Source: an uncultured Collinsella sp.
GTDB taxonomy: Bacteria; Actinomycetota; Coriobacteriia; Coriobacteriales; Coriobacteriaceae
Reading direction: 5' to 3'
NCBI GenBank assembly: GCA_934654585.1
Contig: CAKUGF010000007.1
Location: 1-64,000, forward strand
Length of the DNA: 64,000 nt
Shown here: piece by piece, positions 1 through 7,685 of the stretch
How positions within the stretch are numbered: the stretch's first letter is position 1
Layout: the number at the start of each line of letters is the position of its first letter
Made by a program: the position numbers and the translations under genes
The notes under the pieces: generated by a model
What the model was told of the DNA's origin: nothing
Seen by the model: the letters and a program-made list of their open reading frames with translations, nothing else
Databases searched by the model: none

Positions 1-62
1 AGGCCAATGCCCTGAGTGCCGCCGGTAACGATCGCGGTTTTACCCGTGAAGTCAAATGCCAT
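1..62 (-). CDS. SDR family oxidoreductase, N-terminal fragment cut by window edge
   Basis: Reading the minus strand from the ATG at 60-62 gives about 20 residues that include TGGTQGIG, the glycine-rich NAD(P)-binding motif (TGxxxGxG) of short-chain dehydrogenases/reductases. The rest of the gene lies outside the window, so substrate and pathway cannot be stated. It is divergent from the MarR gene at 351. Confidence 0.75.
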   Translation of the reverse strand, partial: MAFDFTGKTAIVTGGTQGIG

Positions 63-350
63 GACTCCAACCCCCTTGATTCAGGTGTCTCCTTGCGGGA
101 AGTTGGAGCATCGCACGTGGCGATCAATGAGTCCCAGTCGTCATGGTGGTGACAACCCCTCGCCTAACCGCGTGCATGATAATTCTTTGAAACGCTAAAA
201 ATATTGAATGATTTTAAGTCTTTATACCCTCTTTATATTGACTGGCAGCCGCGTAGATTTTTAGGCCATGCCCAAAAATCTACCGGTTAGGATGTGCGTT
301 CAAGGGTATCATCTTTCACTGAAAATAGTTTCTAGTGTTAGGAGTTTTCG

Positions 351-800
351 GTGGAAGATACCAATTTCCATGAGCTTGGGCGTCAGCTCTTAACTGAGTT
401 TGGCAGCATGCATCAGCGCATTTCGCGCTTTGCGGACAAAGCTCTCGGCGGCGAGATGGCTGTCATGCGCGCCCTCATACTCGCTGGCGGTTCGCTCACG
501 CCGAGCGAACTCGCTGGTCGCGCTTGGGTCTCGAACGCCCGCATCGCCAACATCCTGCGCGCCCTCGAAGCCAAGGGCTGGGTCGAGCGCGAGCACTCAA
601 AGACCGACCGCCGTCGCGTGCACGTCACGGTGACCGACAAAGGTCGACAAGATCTCGAAATCAAACGTCGGGAATTCGAGGACCGCACCGCAGCCTTTCT
701 CGAGCAGCTCGGCGAAACGGATACCCAAGAGATGGTGCGCCTTCTAAGGCGTTTCAACGAAATTATCGACCGCAATCAAGAAAGGAGAGATGCCGAGTGA
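351..800 (+). CDS. MarR family transcriptional regulator
   Basis: 149 aa. A winged-helix domain occupies roughly residues 40-105: the helix-turn-helix is in the LTPSELAGRAWVSNARIANI stretch, followed by a basic wing (KTDRRRVHVTVTDKG). MarR proteins are dimeric repressors that usually respond to small ligands. The GTG start at 351 is chosen because TTAGGAG lies just upstream. The stop overlaps the next gene's GTG by four bases (GTGA at 797-800), so the regulator and the two ABC exporter genes form one transcription unit. The likely job is control of this exporter; the inducer is unknown. Confidence 0.9.
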   Translation: MEDTNFHELGRQLLTEFGSMHQRISRFADKALGGEMAVMRALILAGGSLTPSELAGRAWVSNARIANILRALEAKGWVEREHSKTDRRRVHVTVTDKGRQDLEIKRREFEDRTAAFLEQLGETDTQEMVRLLRRFNEIIDRNQERRDAE

Positions 801-3163
801 GGATTCTCAAGCTCTTTAAAAAGCATATTCTGGCGCTGCTCACAGCTATCGTACTCATCGTAATCAGCTGCAATGCCGACCTGGCGCTACCTACGTATAT
901 GAGCGACATCGTCGATGTGGGCGTGCAGCAAGGCGGCATCGCCTCACCCGTACCCGACACCATTCGCGCTGAGGCGCTCGACGACCTCAAACTCTTTATG
1001 AGCTCCAAGGACGCCAAAGCTGTGGAGGCCGTGTTTAGCAAGGCGGACAAGAACGGCATCCGCACCTACAAGGGAACCGAGAAGGAGCGCGCCGACGACG
1101 GCAAGATCGCCGACATTATGAGCCTGCCCGAGACCGTCGTTCTTTCGCTCAACCAGGGCATCGACGCCAGCTCTATGGACGACATGATGGGCACGTCCGA
1201 TGAGAAAGACAACAGCGACCCCCAGGCCATGCCCACCCCCGAGCAGATGGCGGCAATGACGCCCGAACAGCTCGCCGAGATGCAGCAGAAGGCCGCAGCG
1301 GCGCAGAACATGCAAAAGCAGATTGATGCCGACGGCGGTAAGATCACCATGAAGAGCCTGCGTCTGGGTATCGAGGGCGATCTGGTAGACCAAAGCAAGC
1401 TCGTCGAGGGCGCCAACGAGATGGCTGACAAGATGGGCTCCATGTCGGGCTCCATCGTCACCCAGCGCGCCGTGACCTACGTGCAGAACGAGTACAAGGC
1501 GCAGGGCATCGACCCTGCCGACGTGCAGAACGCCTACCTGGGCCGCATGGCGACCACGATGTTTGGTCTGTGTCTGGTGTCGCTGGTCGCCACCATCCTG
1601 ACCGGTGCCGTGGCTTCGCGCACCGCCTGCTCCATCGCCCGCGACCTGCGCCGCGAGACCTTCAACAAGGTTATGCACTTCTCGCCGGCCGAAGTGGGCA
1701 AGTTTAGTCAGGCCTCGCTCATCACCCGCTGCACCAACGATATTCAGCAGATTCAGATGGCCGCGACCCTGTTTATCCGCATGTGCCTCATGGCACCTGT
1801 TATGGGCATCGTCGCCGTCATGCGCGTCCTGGCCAACCACACCGGCTTGGAGTGGACCATCGCCGTGGCCATCATCGCGGTCTCGGCCGTCGTCGGCGTG
1901 CTCATGGGCCTCACCATGCCCAAGTTCAAAAAGATGCAGAGCTTTGTGGACCGTGTGAACCTTACCGCCCGCGAGCTGCTCGACGGCCTTATGCCTATCC
2001 GCTCGTTCAACCGCGAGGAGCACGAGCTCGAGCGCTTTGATGCGGCATCGCTCGACCTCATGACCACGCAGCTCTACACCAACCGCGCCATGAGCTTTAT
2101 GATGCCGCTCATGATGCTCGTCATGAACTGCGTCACCGTGCTCATTGTCTGGTTTGGCGCGCAAGGCGTGTCCGACGGTGTGATGCAGGTTGGCAACATG
2201 ATGGCGTTTATCTCCTACACCATGCAGATCGTCATGGCGTTTATGATCCTCACCATGGTTTCGGTCATTCTGCCCCGCGCCGAGGTTGCCGCCGAGCGCG
2301 TGGAAGAGGTCATCACCTGCCCCACGAGCATCAACGACCCCGTCTCGCCCAAGCTGCCCGCAGCTAGCGCGCCGCGCGGCGAGCTGCGCTTCCGCGACGT
2401 GAGCTTCCAGTACCCCGATGCCCGCGCCGATGTCATCAGCGGCGTGAATTTCACCACCCACGCCGGCCAGATGCTCGGCATCATCGGCTCCACGGGTTCA
2501 GGCAAGTCCACGCTTGTGCAGCTCATCCCGCGCTTATACGACGTCACGGGCGGCAGCATTTCGCTCGACGGCGTCGACGTGCGCGATATGACCCTCTCCG
2601 AGCTTCGCCGCCGCATTGGCTATATCCCGCAGCAGGGACGTCTGTTCTCGGGCACCGTCGAGAGCAACCTCAAGTTTGCCGGCGACATGGTGAGCGACGA
2701 GGACATGCACCAGGCCGCGCGCATCGCACAGGCCGAGGACTTTGTCGCCGAGCGCGAGGGCGGCTACGACTCCCCCATCAGCCAAGGCGGCTCCAATGTC
2801 TCGGGCGGTCAGCGCCAGCGCTTAGCCATCGCCCGCGCCTTGGCCAAGAAGCCCGAGGTCGTGGTGTTCGACGACTCGTTTAGCGCGCTCGACTACAAGA
2901 CCGACGCGCGCCTGCGCGAGGAGCTCGCCAAAAACGTCACCGATGCGGCGCTCGTTGTCGTAGCCCAGCGCATCGCGACCATCATGCACGCCGACCAGAT
3001 CATCGTGCTTGACGACGGCCACGTAGTGGGCACCGGCACGCACGAGGAGCTGCTGCATGGCTGCCCGGCGTACCTGGAGATCGCACAGTCGCAGCTTTCC
3101 GCCGAGGAGCTGGGACTTACCCAAGATGAGATTGCAGCCGTTATGGAAGGAGGCGAGCGCTAA
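797..3163 (+). CDS. ABC exporter half-transporter with degenerate ATPase site (BmrC/LmrC-type subunit)
   Basis: 788 aa; the GTG at 797 is preferred over a longer in-frame ORF because AAAGGAGAG lies at 781-789 and it overlaps the MarR stop. TM1 is at about residues 10-32. An unusually long, Met- and Gln-rich extracytoplasmic insert covers about 35-250, followed by five more membrane helices and an NBD. Walker A (GSTGSGKS, ~564) and the signature SGGQRQR (~667) are intact. The residue after Walker B is Asp instead of Glu (VVVFDDSFSALD) and the switch His is Gln (VVVAQRIATI). This is the degenerate-site pattern of heterodimeric multidrug exporters such as BmrCD, LmrCD and TM287/288. The partner is the next gene. 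Confidence 0.92.
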   Translation: MRILKLFKKHILALLTAIVLIVISCNADLALPTYMSDIVDVGVQQGGIASPVPDTIRAEALDDLKLFMSSKDAKAVEAVFSKADKNGIRTYKGTEKERADDGKIADIMSLPETVVLSLNQGIDASSMDDMMGTSDEKDNSDPQAMPTPEQMAAMTPEQLAEMQQKAAAAQNMQKQIDADGGKITMKSLRLGIEGDLVDQSKLVEGANEMADKMGSMSGSIVTQRAVTYVQNEYKAQGIDPADVQNAYLGRMATTMFGLCLVSLVATILTGAVASRTACSIARDLRRETFNKVMHFSPAEVGKFSQASLITRCTNDIQQIQMAATLFIRMCLMAPVMGIVAVMRVLANHTGLEWTIAVAIIAVSAVVGVLMGLTMPKFKKMQSFVDRVNLTARELLDGLMPIRSFNREEHELERFDAASLDLMTTQLYTNRAMSFMMPLMMLVMNCVTVLIVWFGAQGVSDGVMQVGNMMAFISYTMQIVMAFMILTMVSVILPRAEVAAERVEEVITCPTSINDPVSPKLPAASAPRGELRFRDVSFQYPDARADVISGVNFTTHAGQMLGIIGSTGSGKSTLVQLIPRLYDVTGGSISLDGVDVRDMTLSELRRRIGYIPQQGRLFSGTVESNLKFAGDMVSDEDMHQAARIAQAEDFVAEREGGYDSPISQGGSNVSGGQRQRLAIARALAKKPEVVVFDDSFSALDYKTDARLREELAKNVTDAALVVVAQRIATIMHADQIIVLDDGHVVGTGTHEELLHGCPAYLEIAQSQLSAEELGLTQDEIAAVMEGGER

Positions 3164-5019
3164 TGGCAGACGAGACCAAGACTCAGATTCCCAAGCCCAC
3201 CCGTCAGCGTGGACCCATGGGCCGCATGGGCGGCATGGGCCGCGGCGAAAAGGCCAAGGACTTTAAGGGCACCATGAGACAGCTGCTCGGCTATATCGGC
3301 CAGCACAAGATTGCCGTATTCGCCGCCGTCGCCTTCGCCGTGTGCTCGGTCGTCTTTAACATTGTGGGACCCAAGGTGCTCGGCCAGGTTACCACCAAGC
3401 TGTTCGAGGGCCTGGTTGCCAAGGTCAACGGCACCGGCGATGTCGACTTTGACTGGATCGCCAAGACGCTCGGCTTTTTGCTCTGCCTGTATCTGGCAAG
3501 CTCTGCCTGCAGCCTGATCCAGGGCTGGCTCATGACCGGCGTCACACAGAAGATCTGCTACCGCATGCGCAAGGAAATCGCCGCCAAGATCGCTGTCGTG
3601 CCGATGAGTTATTTCAACGGCCACAGCAAGGGCGACGTGCTTAGCCGCATCACCAACGATGTCGATACGCTCGGTCAGTCGCTCAACCAGAGCGTGACGC
3701 AGCTTATTACCTCCGTGACGCAGATTATCGGCGTACTCGTCATGATGCTGTCGATCAGTCTGCCGCTCACCGGCGTCACCGTGCTCACGCTGCCGGCCGC
3801 CGCGATTATCCTGGCCGTGATGATTCACTTCTCGCAGCCGTACTTCCGCGAGCAGCAGCAGGTCCTGGGCACCGTCAACGGCATTATCGAGGAGGACTTT
3901 GCCGGCCAGAACGTCATCCAGGTGTTCGACCGCGCCGAGGCGTCGATCGAGGAGTTCGACCGTCAAAACGACCGCCTGTTTATTAGTGGCTGGCGCTCGC
4001 AGTTCCTGTCGGGCCTGATGATGCCGCTCATGAGCCTGGTGGGCAACATGGGATATGTGGGCGTTGTCGTGGTGGGCGCGCAGCTCGCGCTGACCGGAAA
4101 CGCCACTCCCGGCGACATCCAGAGCTTCATCCAGTACGTGCGCAACTTTACGCAGCCAGTGCAGCAGCTGGGCAACGTGAGCAACACGATGCAGTCGATG
4201 GCCGCCGCCACCGAGCGTGTGTTCGAGTTCCTGGCCGCGCCCGAGGAAGAGCAGAAGGCCGACGCGCAGATTCCCGAGAAGCGTCCCGGCCACGTGGAGT
4301 TCGACCACGTCAAGTTTGGTTACACGCCCGACAAGACCATCATCCACGACTTTAGTTGCGAGGCTAAGCCCGGTCAGACCATCGCCATCGTCGGCCCCAC
4401 CGGTGCCGGCAAGACCACCCTCATCAAGCTGCTACAGCGCTTCTACGATGTGGACGGCGGTTCGCTACGCGTCGAGGGCATCGACGTGCGCGACTGGGAT
4501 CGCGCGGCGCTGCGCGGCGAGTTTGCCATGGTGCTACAGGATACCTGGCTGTTTAACGGCACCATCCGTGAGAACATCCGCTATGGACGCCCCGACGCGA
4601 GCGATGCCGAGGTCGAGGCCGCCGCACGCGCCGCACGCTGCGACCACTTTATCCATACGCTTGCCGGCGGCTACGACTTTATGATCAACGAGGAGGGCAC
4701 CAACCTGTCGCAGGGCCAGCGCCAGCTCGTGACCATCGCCCGCGCCATTTTGGCCGACCGCCCGGCGCTCATCCTGGACGAGGCGACCTCCAACGTCGAT
4801 ACCCGCACCGAGGAGCTCATCCAGCGCGCCATGGATGCGCTGATGCAGGGCCGCACGAGCTTTGTCATCGCGCACCGCCTGTCCACGATCCGCAACGCCG
4901 ACGTGATCCTGGTGATTCGCGACGGCGATATCGTCGAGAAGGGCACGCACGACGAGCTGCTCGCTCAGGGCGGCTTCTACGCCGACCTGTACAACTCGCA
5001 GTTCGACGAGGCGGCGTAA
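3163..5019 (+). CDS. ABC exporter half-transporter with canonical ATPase site (BmrD/LmrD-type subunit)
   Basis: 618 aa. It starts on the A of the previous gene's stop (TAATG), a tight translational coupling. The N-terminus is Gly/Met/Arg-rich (about residues 10-30), then an ABC_membrane domain with six helices to about 345 and an NBD. Walker A GPTGAGKT (~411), signature LSQGQRQ (~514), Walker B LILDEATSNVD (~536, catalytic Glu present) and switch His in FVIAHRLSTI are all consensus. With the upstream protein this gives one degenerate and one canonical site, as in heterodimeric drug or peptide exporters. The substrate cannot be read from sequence. Confidence 0.93.
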   Translation: MADETKTQIPKPTRQRGPMGRMGGMGRGEKAKDFKGTMRQLLGYIGQHKIAVFAAVAFAVCSVVFNIVGPKVLGQVTTKLFEGLVAKVNGTGDVDFDWIAKTLGFLLCLYLASSACSLIQGWLMTGVTQKICYRMRKEIAAKIAVVPMSYFNGHSKGDVLSRITNDVDTLGQSLNQSVTQLITSVTQIIGVLVMMLSISLPLTGVTVLTLPAAAIILAVMIHFSQPYFREQQQVLGTVNGIIEEDFAGQNVIQVFDRAEASIEEFDRQNDRLFISGWRSQFLSGLMMPLMSLVGNMGYVGVVVVGAQLALTGNATPGDIQSFIQYVRNFTQPVQQLGNVSNTMQSMAAATERVFEFLAAPEEEQKADAQIPEKRPGHVEFDHVKFGYTPDKTIIHDFSCEAKPGQTIAIVGPTGAGKTTLIKLLQRFYDVDGGSLRVEGIDVRDWDRAALRGEFAMVLQDTWLFNGTIRENIRYGRPDASDAEVEAAARAARCDHFIHTLAGGYDFMINEEGTNLSQGQRQLVTIARAILADRPALILDEATSNVDTRTEELIQRAMDALMQGRTSFVIAHRLSTIRNADVILVIRDGDIVEKGTHDELLAQGGFYADLYNSQFDEAA

Positions 5020-5052
5020 AACCGACGGCAAACAACCGCAATACCCAGAGAG

Positions 5053-5087
5053 CGGGGGGCGCAGGACAACCTGCGCCCCCGTTTTTG
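5053..5087 (+). terminator. Rho-independent terminator after the ABC exporter operon
   Basis: GC-rich stem GGGGGCGCAGG / CCTGCGCCCCC with a 4-base loop, followed by GTTTTTG. It lies about 35 bases after the exporter stop codon. Confidence 0.85.
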
Positions 5088-5144
5088 TGCTCCATGGCCG
5101 TCGGAATGCCCCCCCTCGGACCCATGCTGACGGACTTTTCCAGA

Positions 5145-5382
5145 CCCCGTGTGCAAAAAATGCCAAAAATGAGTACTGTCACCTTTTTAGTAACAGCGAA
5201 AAAAGCCTCAAATTGCTCTCTCGCGGCTTGTATGCGCCCCTAAATTGATCCGAATGCTTCAAAGTGGGCCCAGATGCGCTAACGTTAATGGACATATTTA
5301 CCGTTATGTCTATTATCTTGTTAGGTCGATATGATACCGTAATGGCAACAGTACTCATATTTGCCATTTTTTGCACACCGGG
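5145..5382. repeat. MITE-like element with 35-bp imperfect terminal inverted repeats
   Basis: The ends 5145-5179 and 5348-5382 are inverted copies of each other (about 32 of 35 positions match; both contain GTGCAAAAAATG or its complement and AGTACTGT). They enclose about 168 bp of more AT-rich DNA with no convincing gene. The size and ends resemble a non-autonomous mobile element, but I see no clear target-site duplication and no second copy in the window. Confidence 0.45.
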
Positions 5383-5430
5383 CTTAGAGAACGCCGAAGA
5401 TCCGGCAATGCCAGCAGCCAGACCGCATCC

Positions 5431-5498
5431 TGGTGCAAAGGGGACAGGTCAATCTGCACCAACCTGGTGCAAAGTAACCTGTCCCCTTTGCACCAAAA
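5431..5498. repeat. Hairpin repeat with TGGTGCAAAGG ends (GGGGACAGG family)
   Basis: TGGTGCAAAGGGGACAGGT is followed, in inverted orientation, by ACCTGTCCCCTTTGCACCA, giving a 19-bp perfect stem. Inner half-copies of TTGCACCA lie in the loop. Related copies are at 23254-23288 and, with a different arm, at 7475-7510, 9007-9049 and 17488-17531. Confidence 0.75.
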
Positions 5499-5513
5499 CC
5501 TTGACAAGGAGTG

Positions 5514-5553
5514 TCCCCAAGTGCCGGCACATAGGGAACGTCCCCATCTGCCG
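5514..5553. repeat. Dispersed repeat with AAGGAGTGTCCC and GGAACGTCCCC blocks
   Basis: The block AAGGAGTGTCCCC, then TGCCGGCA, then GGAACGTCCCCA(T)CTGCCG recurs at 23289-23337 and 24800-24872, in two places directly next to the GGGGACAGG-type hairpin. Non-coding; function unknown. Confidence 0.65.
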
Positions 5554-5597
5554 ATATAGGACCAGGATAACGTCGCAGGTTGAGCATAAGTCAGCGA

Positions 5598-5695
5598 AAA
5601 CGCCCCTAAGCGAGCAAGGTGACGTGAAAGAGGAGGGAAGCGTACTTTGGTACGCGACCGACGATTGAACGTCAGATTGCCGCTTAGGGGCGTTT
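5598..5695 (-). repeat. Three-stem structured element, copy 1 (3' of the DAHP synthase gene)
   Basis: Outer stem 5598-5612 with 5681-5695 (15 bp, perfect: AAACGCCCCTAAGCG / CGCTTAGGGGCGTTT). Middle stem TGACGT (5620-5625) with ACGTCA (5669-5674). Inner hairpin GCGTAC-TTTG-GTACGC (5640-5655). It lies just beyond the minus-strand gene ending at 5736, separated by the lead-in GGCTCGACGCTGC (in gene sense) and a 28-base hairpin. Same architecture as copies at 7584, 24898, 27078 and 33563. Confidence 0.8.
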
Positions 5696-5708
5696 GCAGC
5701 GTCGAGCC

Positions 5709-5736
5709 GTTACGCGGTTTGGTAAAACCGCGTAAC
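5709..5736 (-). repeat. 28-base hairpin abutting the DAHP synthase stop
   Basis: Stem GTTACGCGGTTT / AAACCGCGTAAC, identical at 25014-25041 and 27190-27217, each time at or within a few bases of a minus-strand gene stop. No U-run follows in the gene sense, so it is not a textbook intrinsic terminator. Confidence 0.8.
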
Positions 5737-6767
5737 TAAATCCGCTCTGCGATCTCGTGGATGAGGTAGTCGGTCTTTTCCCAGCCCAGGCACGGATCGG
5801 TGATCGACTTGCCAAAGACACCGCCGTCGACCGGTTGGTTGCCGTCCTCCAGGTAGGACTCGATCATAAAGCCCTTGACCAGCTTGGAGATGGACTCGTT
5901 GCGGCGGCAGCTGTCGAGCACCTCCTTGCAAATGCGGTACTGCTCCAGCGGGCGCTTGCCCGAGTTGTCGTGGTTGCAGTCGATGACCGCTGCCGGATTG
6001 GCGTAGCCGGCGTGCTCGGTGTAGCGCTCCGCCAGGCGCTCCAGGTGCTCATAGTGGTAGTTGGGGTAGGTGCGACCATCGAGACCGATGTAGCCGCGCA
6101 TGACGGCGTGCGCGAGCGGATTGCCATCGCACTCGACCTCCCAGTTACGGAAGATAAAGCTCTGATGCGCCTGAGCAGCGTAGATGGAGTTGAGCATGAC
6201 GGTGGTGGAACCGGCAGTGGGGTTCTTCATGCCCACGGGCACCGAAATGCCGCTCGACACCAGACGGTGCTCCTGGTTCTCGACCGAGCGTGCGCCCACG
6301 GCGACGTAGCTCAGCAGGTCGACGAGGTACTGATAGTTGGAGGGGTAGAGCATCTCATCGGCGGTGAAAAAGCCCGTCTCCTCGATGACGCGAAGATGCA
6401 TGTGGCGGATGGCCTTGACGCCCTCGAGCAGGTCGTCGGGCGCCTCAGGGTCGGGGTTGTGCAGCAGGCCCTTGTAACCGGTGCCCTTGGTGCGCGGCTT
6501 GTTGGTGTAGACGCGCGGAATGATGATGAGCTTGTCCTTGACCTCTTCGGCGGTCTTAGCCAGACGGCTCATGTACTCGAGGACCGAATCCTCGCGGTCG
6601 GCAGAGCACGGGCCAATGATGAGTACCTTGCGCGCATCCTCGCCGGTAAAGACCTTGGCGACCTCGGCGTCGAATGCCTGCTTCTTGGCGATAAGCTCGG
6701 CGGAAAGCGGCATTTCCTTGCGAATCTCCATAGGGATCGGCAGCCTGCGTTTGAATTCCATGGCCAT
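5736..6767 (-). CDS. aroF: 3-deoxy-7-phosphoheptulonate (DAHP) synthase, class I
   Basis: 343 aa, close to the usual class I AroF/G/H length of about 350. The enzyme condenses phosphoenolpyruvate and erythrose-4-phosphate, the first step of the shikimate pathway, in the cytosol. Family motifs visible are GPCSAD (~52), PRVYTNKPRTKGTGYKGL (~84-101), KNPTAGS (~200) and DCNHDNSGK (~280). Start: ATGGCCATG with GAGGAGG seven bases upstream. It stands alone as a monocistronic gene; no leader peptide or T-box is apparent upstream. Which of the aroF/G/H feedback classes it belongs to is not decided by sequence here. Confidence 0.93.
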   Translation of the reverse strand: MAMEFKRRLPIPMEIRKEMPLSAELIAKKQAFDAEVAKVFTGEDARKVLIIGPCSADREDSVLEYMSRLAKTAEEVKDKLIIIPRVYTNKPRTKGTGYKGLLHNPDPEAPDDLLEGVKAIRHMHLRVIEETGFFTADEMLYPSNYQYLVDLLSYVAVGARSVENQEHRLVSSGISVPVGMKNPTAGSTTVMLNSIYAAQAHQSFIFRNWEVECDGNPLAHAVMRGYIGLDGRTYPNYHYEHLERLAERYTEHAGYANPAAVIDCNHDNSGKRPLEQYRICKEVLDSCRRNESISKLVKGFMIESYLEDGNQPVDGGVFGKSITDPCLGWEKTDYLIHEIAERI

Positions 6768-6891
6768 ACGGGGCCTCCTCAGGTAATTGATGGCAACGAG
6801 AACATTGTCGAATGCTCGGCATTATCCGCTGTCGCACGCTAAAGTGCAAGCGAAACCAGCCAAAGAATTGGCACGAGCCCTTTCAGCTTGA

Positions 6892-6953
6892 GAGTGGATA
6901 ATCTCCCGTTTTTGGCCTGCGCCGCAGTCGAAAGTGGGAGATTTTCCACGCTC
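6892..6953. repeat. Palindromic element at the 5' edge of a truncated gene
   Basis: GAGTGGATAATCTCCC (6892-6907) is repeated inverted as GGGAGATTTTCCACGCTC (6936-6953), two differences, with a 28-base loop. It sits exactly where the N-terminal coding part of the adjacent acetyltransferase gene should be. Confidence 0.7.
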
Positions 6954-6955
6954 GT

Positions 6956-7456
6956 TTGGTATGCGTCCAAAAATCCACGCTCGTTGCCGAAGCTGAAGGC
7001 CAGATCATCGCTGCTTGCTGCATCGGCGTCTTCGAAGACGGCAAACCACGTAAAAACCCAACGTGGAAGCCTTGCTACGACGAGTTATTCACCCAGGCAA
7101 CCGAGATGGCAAAAATCGCCGATGCCAAACTCGAGGACTCGCTCTTTGGCGACAGCCGCGAAAAGGCAACGGCAGACCGCTTTGCCGCCACAGGCAACGA
7201 GTATGCCCAGGGCCAGCTCAACCTGATCATCATCGTGCCCGAGTGGCAGGGCGAGGGGCTCGGCCGCAAGCTCATCGACCTTGCGCGCGCGGAGCTCGCC
7301 AAGGCCGGCTGCACCAAGTTCTTCCTGATGAGCGACTGCAACTCCGACTGGCAGTTCCATGAGCACCTCAACATGAAACGCATCCTCGAGGACCACAGCC
7401 AGGACACCGGCGACGGCTTCATCGTCTACATGTACGGCGGCGACACGCAGGATTAA
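6956..7456 (+). pseudogene. GNAT family N-acetyltransferase, 5'-truncated
   Basis: 166 codons are open from a TTG at 6956, but the reading frame opens inside the domain: the first recognisable strand is LVAEAEGQIIAACCIGVF, which in GNAT proteins is normally preceded by 40-60 residues. The acetyl-CoA loop is present as IIIVPEWQGEGLGRKLID (~100), and the C-terminal strands are intact. No Shine-Dalgarno sequence precedes the TTG; a palindrome (6892-6953) lies directly upstream instead. I infer loss of the 5' end, perhaps by insertion of that element. A short but working protein cannot be excluded. The substrate is unknown. Confidence 0.6.
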
Positions 7457-7474
7457 CCTGCCAATAGGGATCAA

Positions 7475-7510
7475 AACCACCACAAAGGCGCCTGTCCCCT
7501 TTGTGGTGGT
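7475..7510. terminator. Bidirectional terminator-like hairpin between convergent genes (GGGGACAGG family)
   Basis: AACCACCACAAAGG / CCTTTGTGGTGGT stem with GCGCCTGTCC in between. Sits just after the stop of the GNAT gene, which converges on agmatine deiminase. Related to 9007-9049 and 17488-17531. Confidence 0.6.
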
Positions 7511-7511
7511 C

Positions 7512-7577
7512 AGTTACGCCGGTCCGCTTGATTGGCTGCAAGGTGGCGGGCCTGAGTTACGCCGGTCCGCTTGATTG
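7512..7577. repeat. Short direct repeat of about 22 bp, two copies
   Basis: AGTTACGCCGGTCCGCTTGA occurs at 7512 and again at 7555, about 43 bases apart. Non-coding, between convergent genes. Confidence 0.6.
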
Positions 7578-7583
7578 ACTGGG

Positions 7584-7677
7584 TTTCTGAGGTGCGGCAG
7601 ATTCCCGTGAAAGAGGAGCGCCGCGTACTTTGGTACGCAAGCGACGAATGAACGGGAAGGTGCCGTGCCTCAGGAAG
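7584..7677 (-). repeat. Three-stem structured element, copy 4 (3' of agmatine deiminase)
   Basis: Outer stem TTTCTGAGGTGCGGC / GCCGTGCCTCAGGAA, middle stem TTCCCGT / ACGGGAA, inner hairpin GCGTAC-TTTG-GTACGC identical to copy 1. It ends a few bases from the minus-strand stop at 7686. It lacks the GGCTCGACGCTGC lead-in seen in the other four copies. Confidence 0.75.
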
Positions 7678-7685
7678 CAAGACGA

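Noticed and set aside
524..796. N-terminal extension of the first ABC subunit
   Set aside because: Overlaps the MarR gene in another frame and has no homology-like content; the GTG at 797 has a good ribosome binding site.
944..2461. 505-codon open frame antisense to the ABC exporter gene (similar long ones at 3160-4347, 7665-8909, 31684-33336, 36541-38448)
   Set aside because: Shadows caused by high GC and codon bias of the real genes; compositions are His/Gly/Val/Asp-rich without domains or ribosome binding sites.
5264..5668. Possible 134-aa gene in the repeat-rich gap
   Set aside because: It runs through three unrelated repeats (MITE-like end, GGGGACAGG hairpin, structured element) and has no ribosome binding site.
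6768..6891. T-box or other riboswitch ahead of the DAHP synthase gene
   Set aside because: No T-box bulge sequence, leader peptide or terminator/antiterminator pair could be seen.
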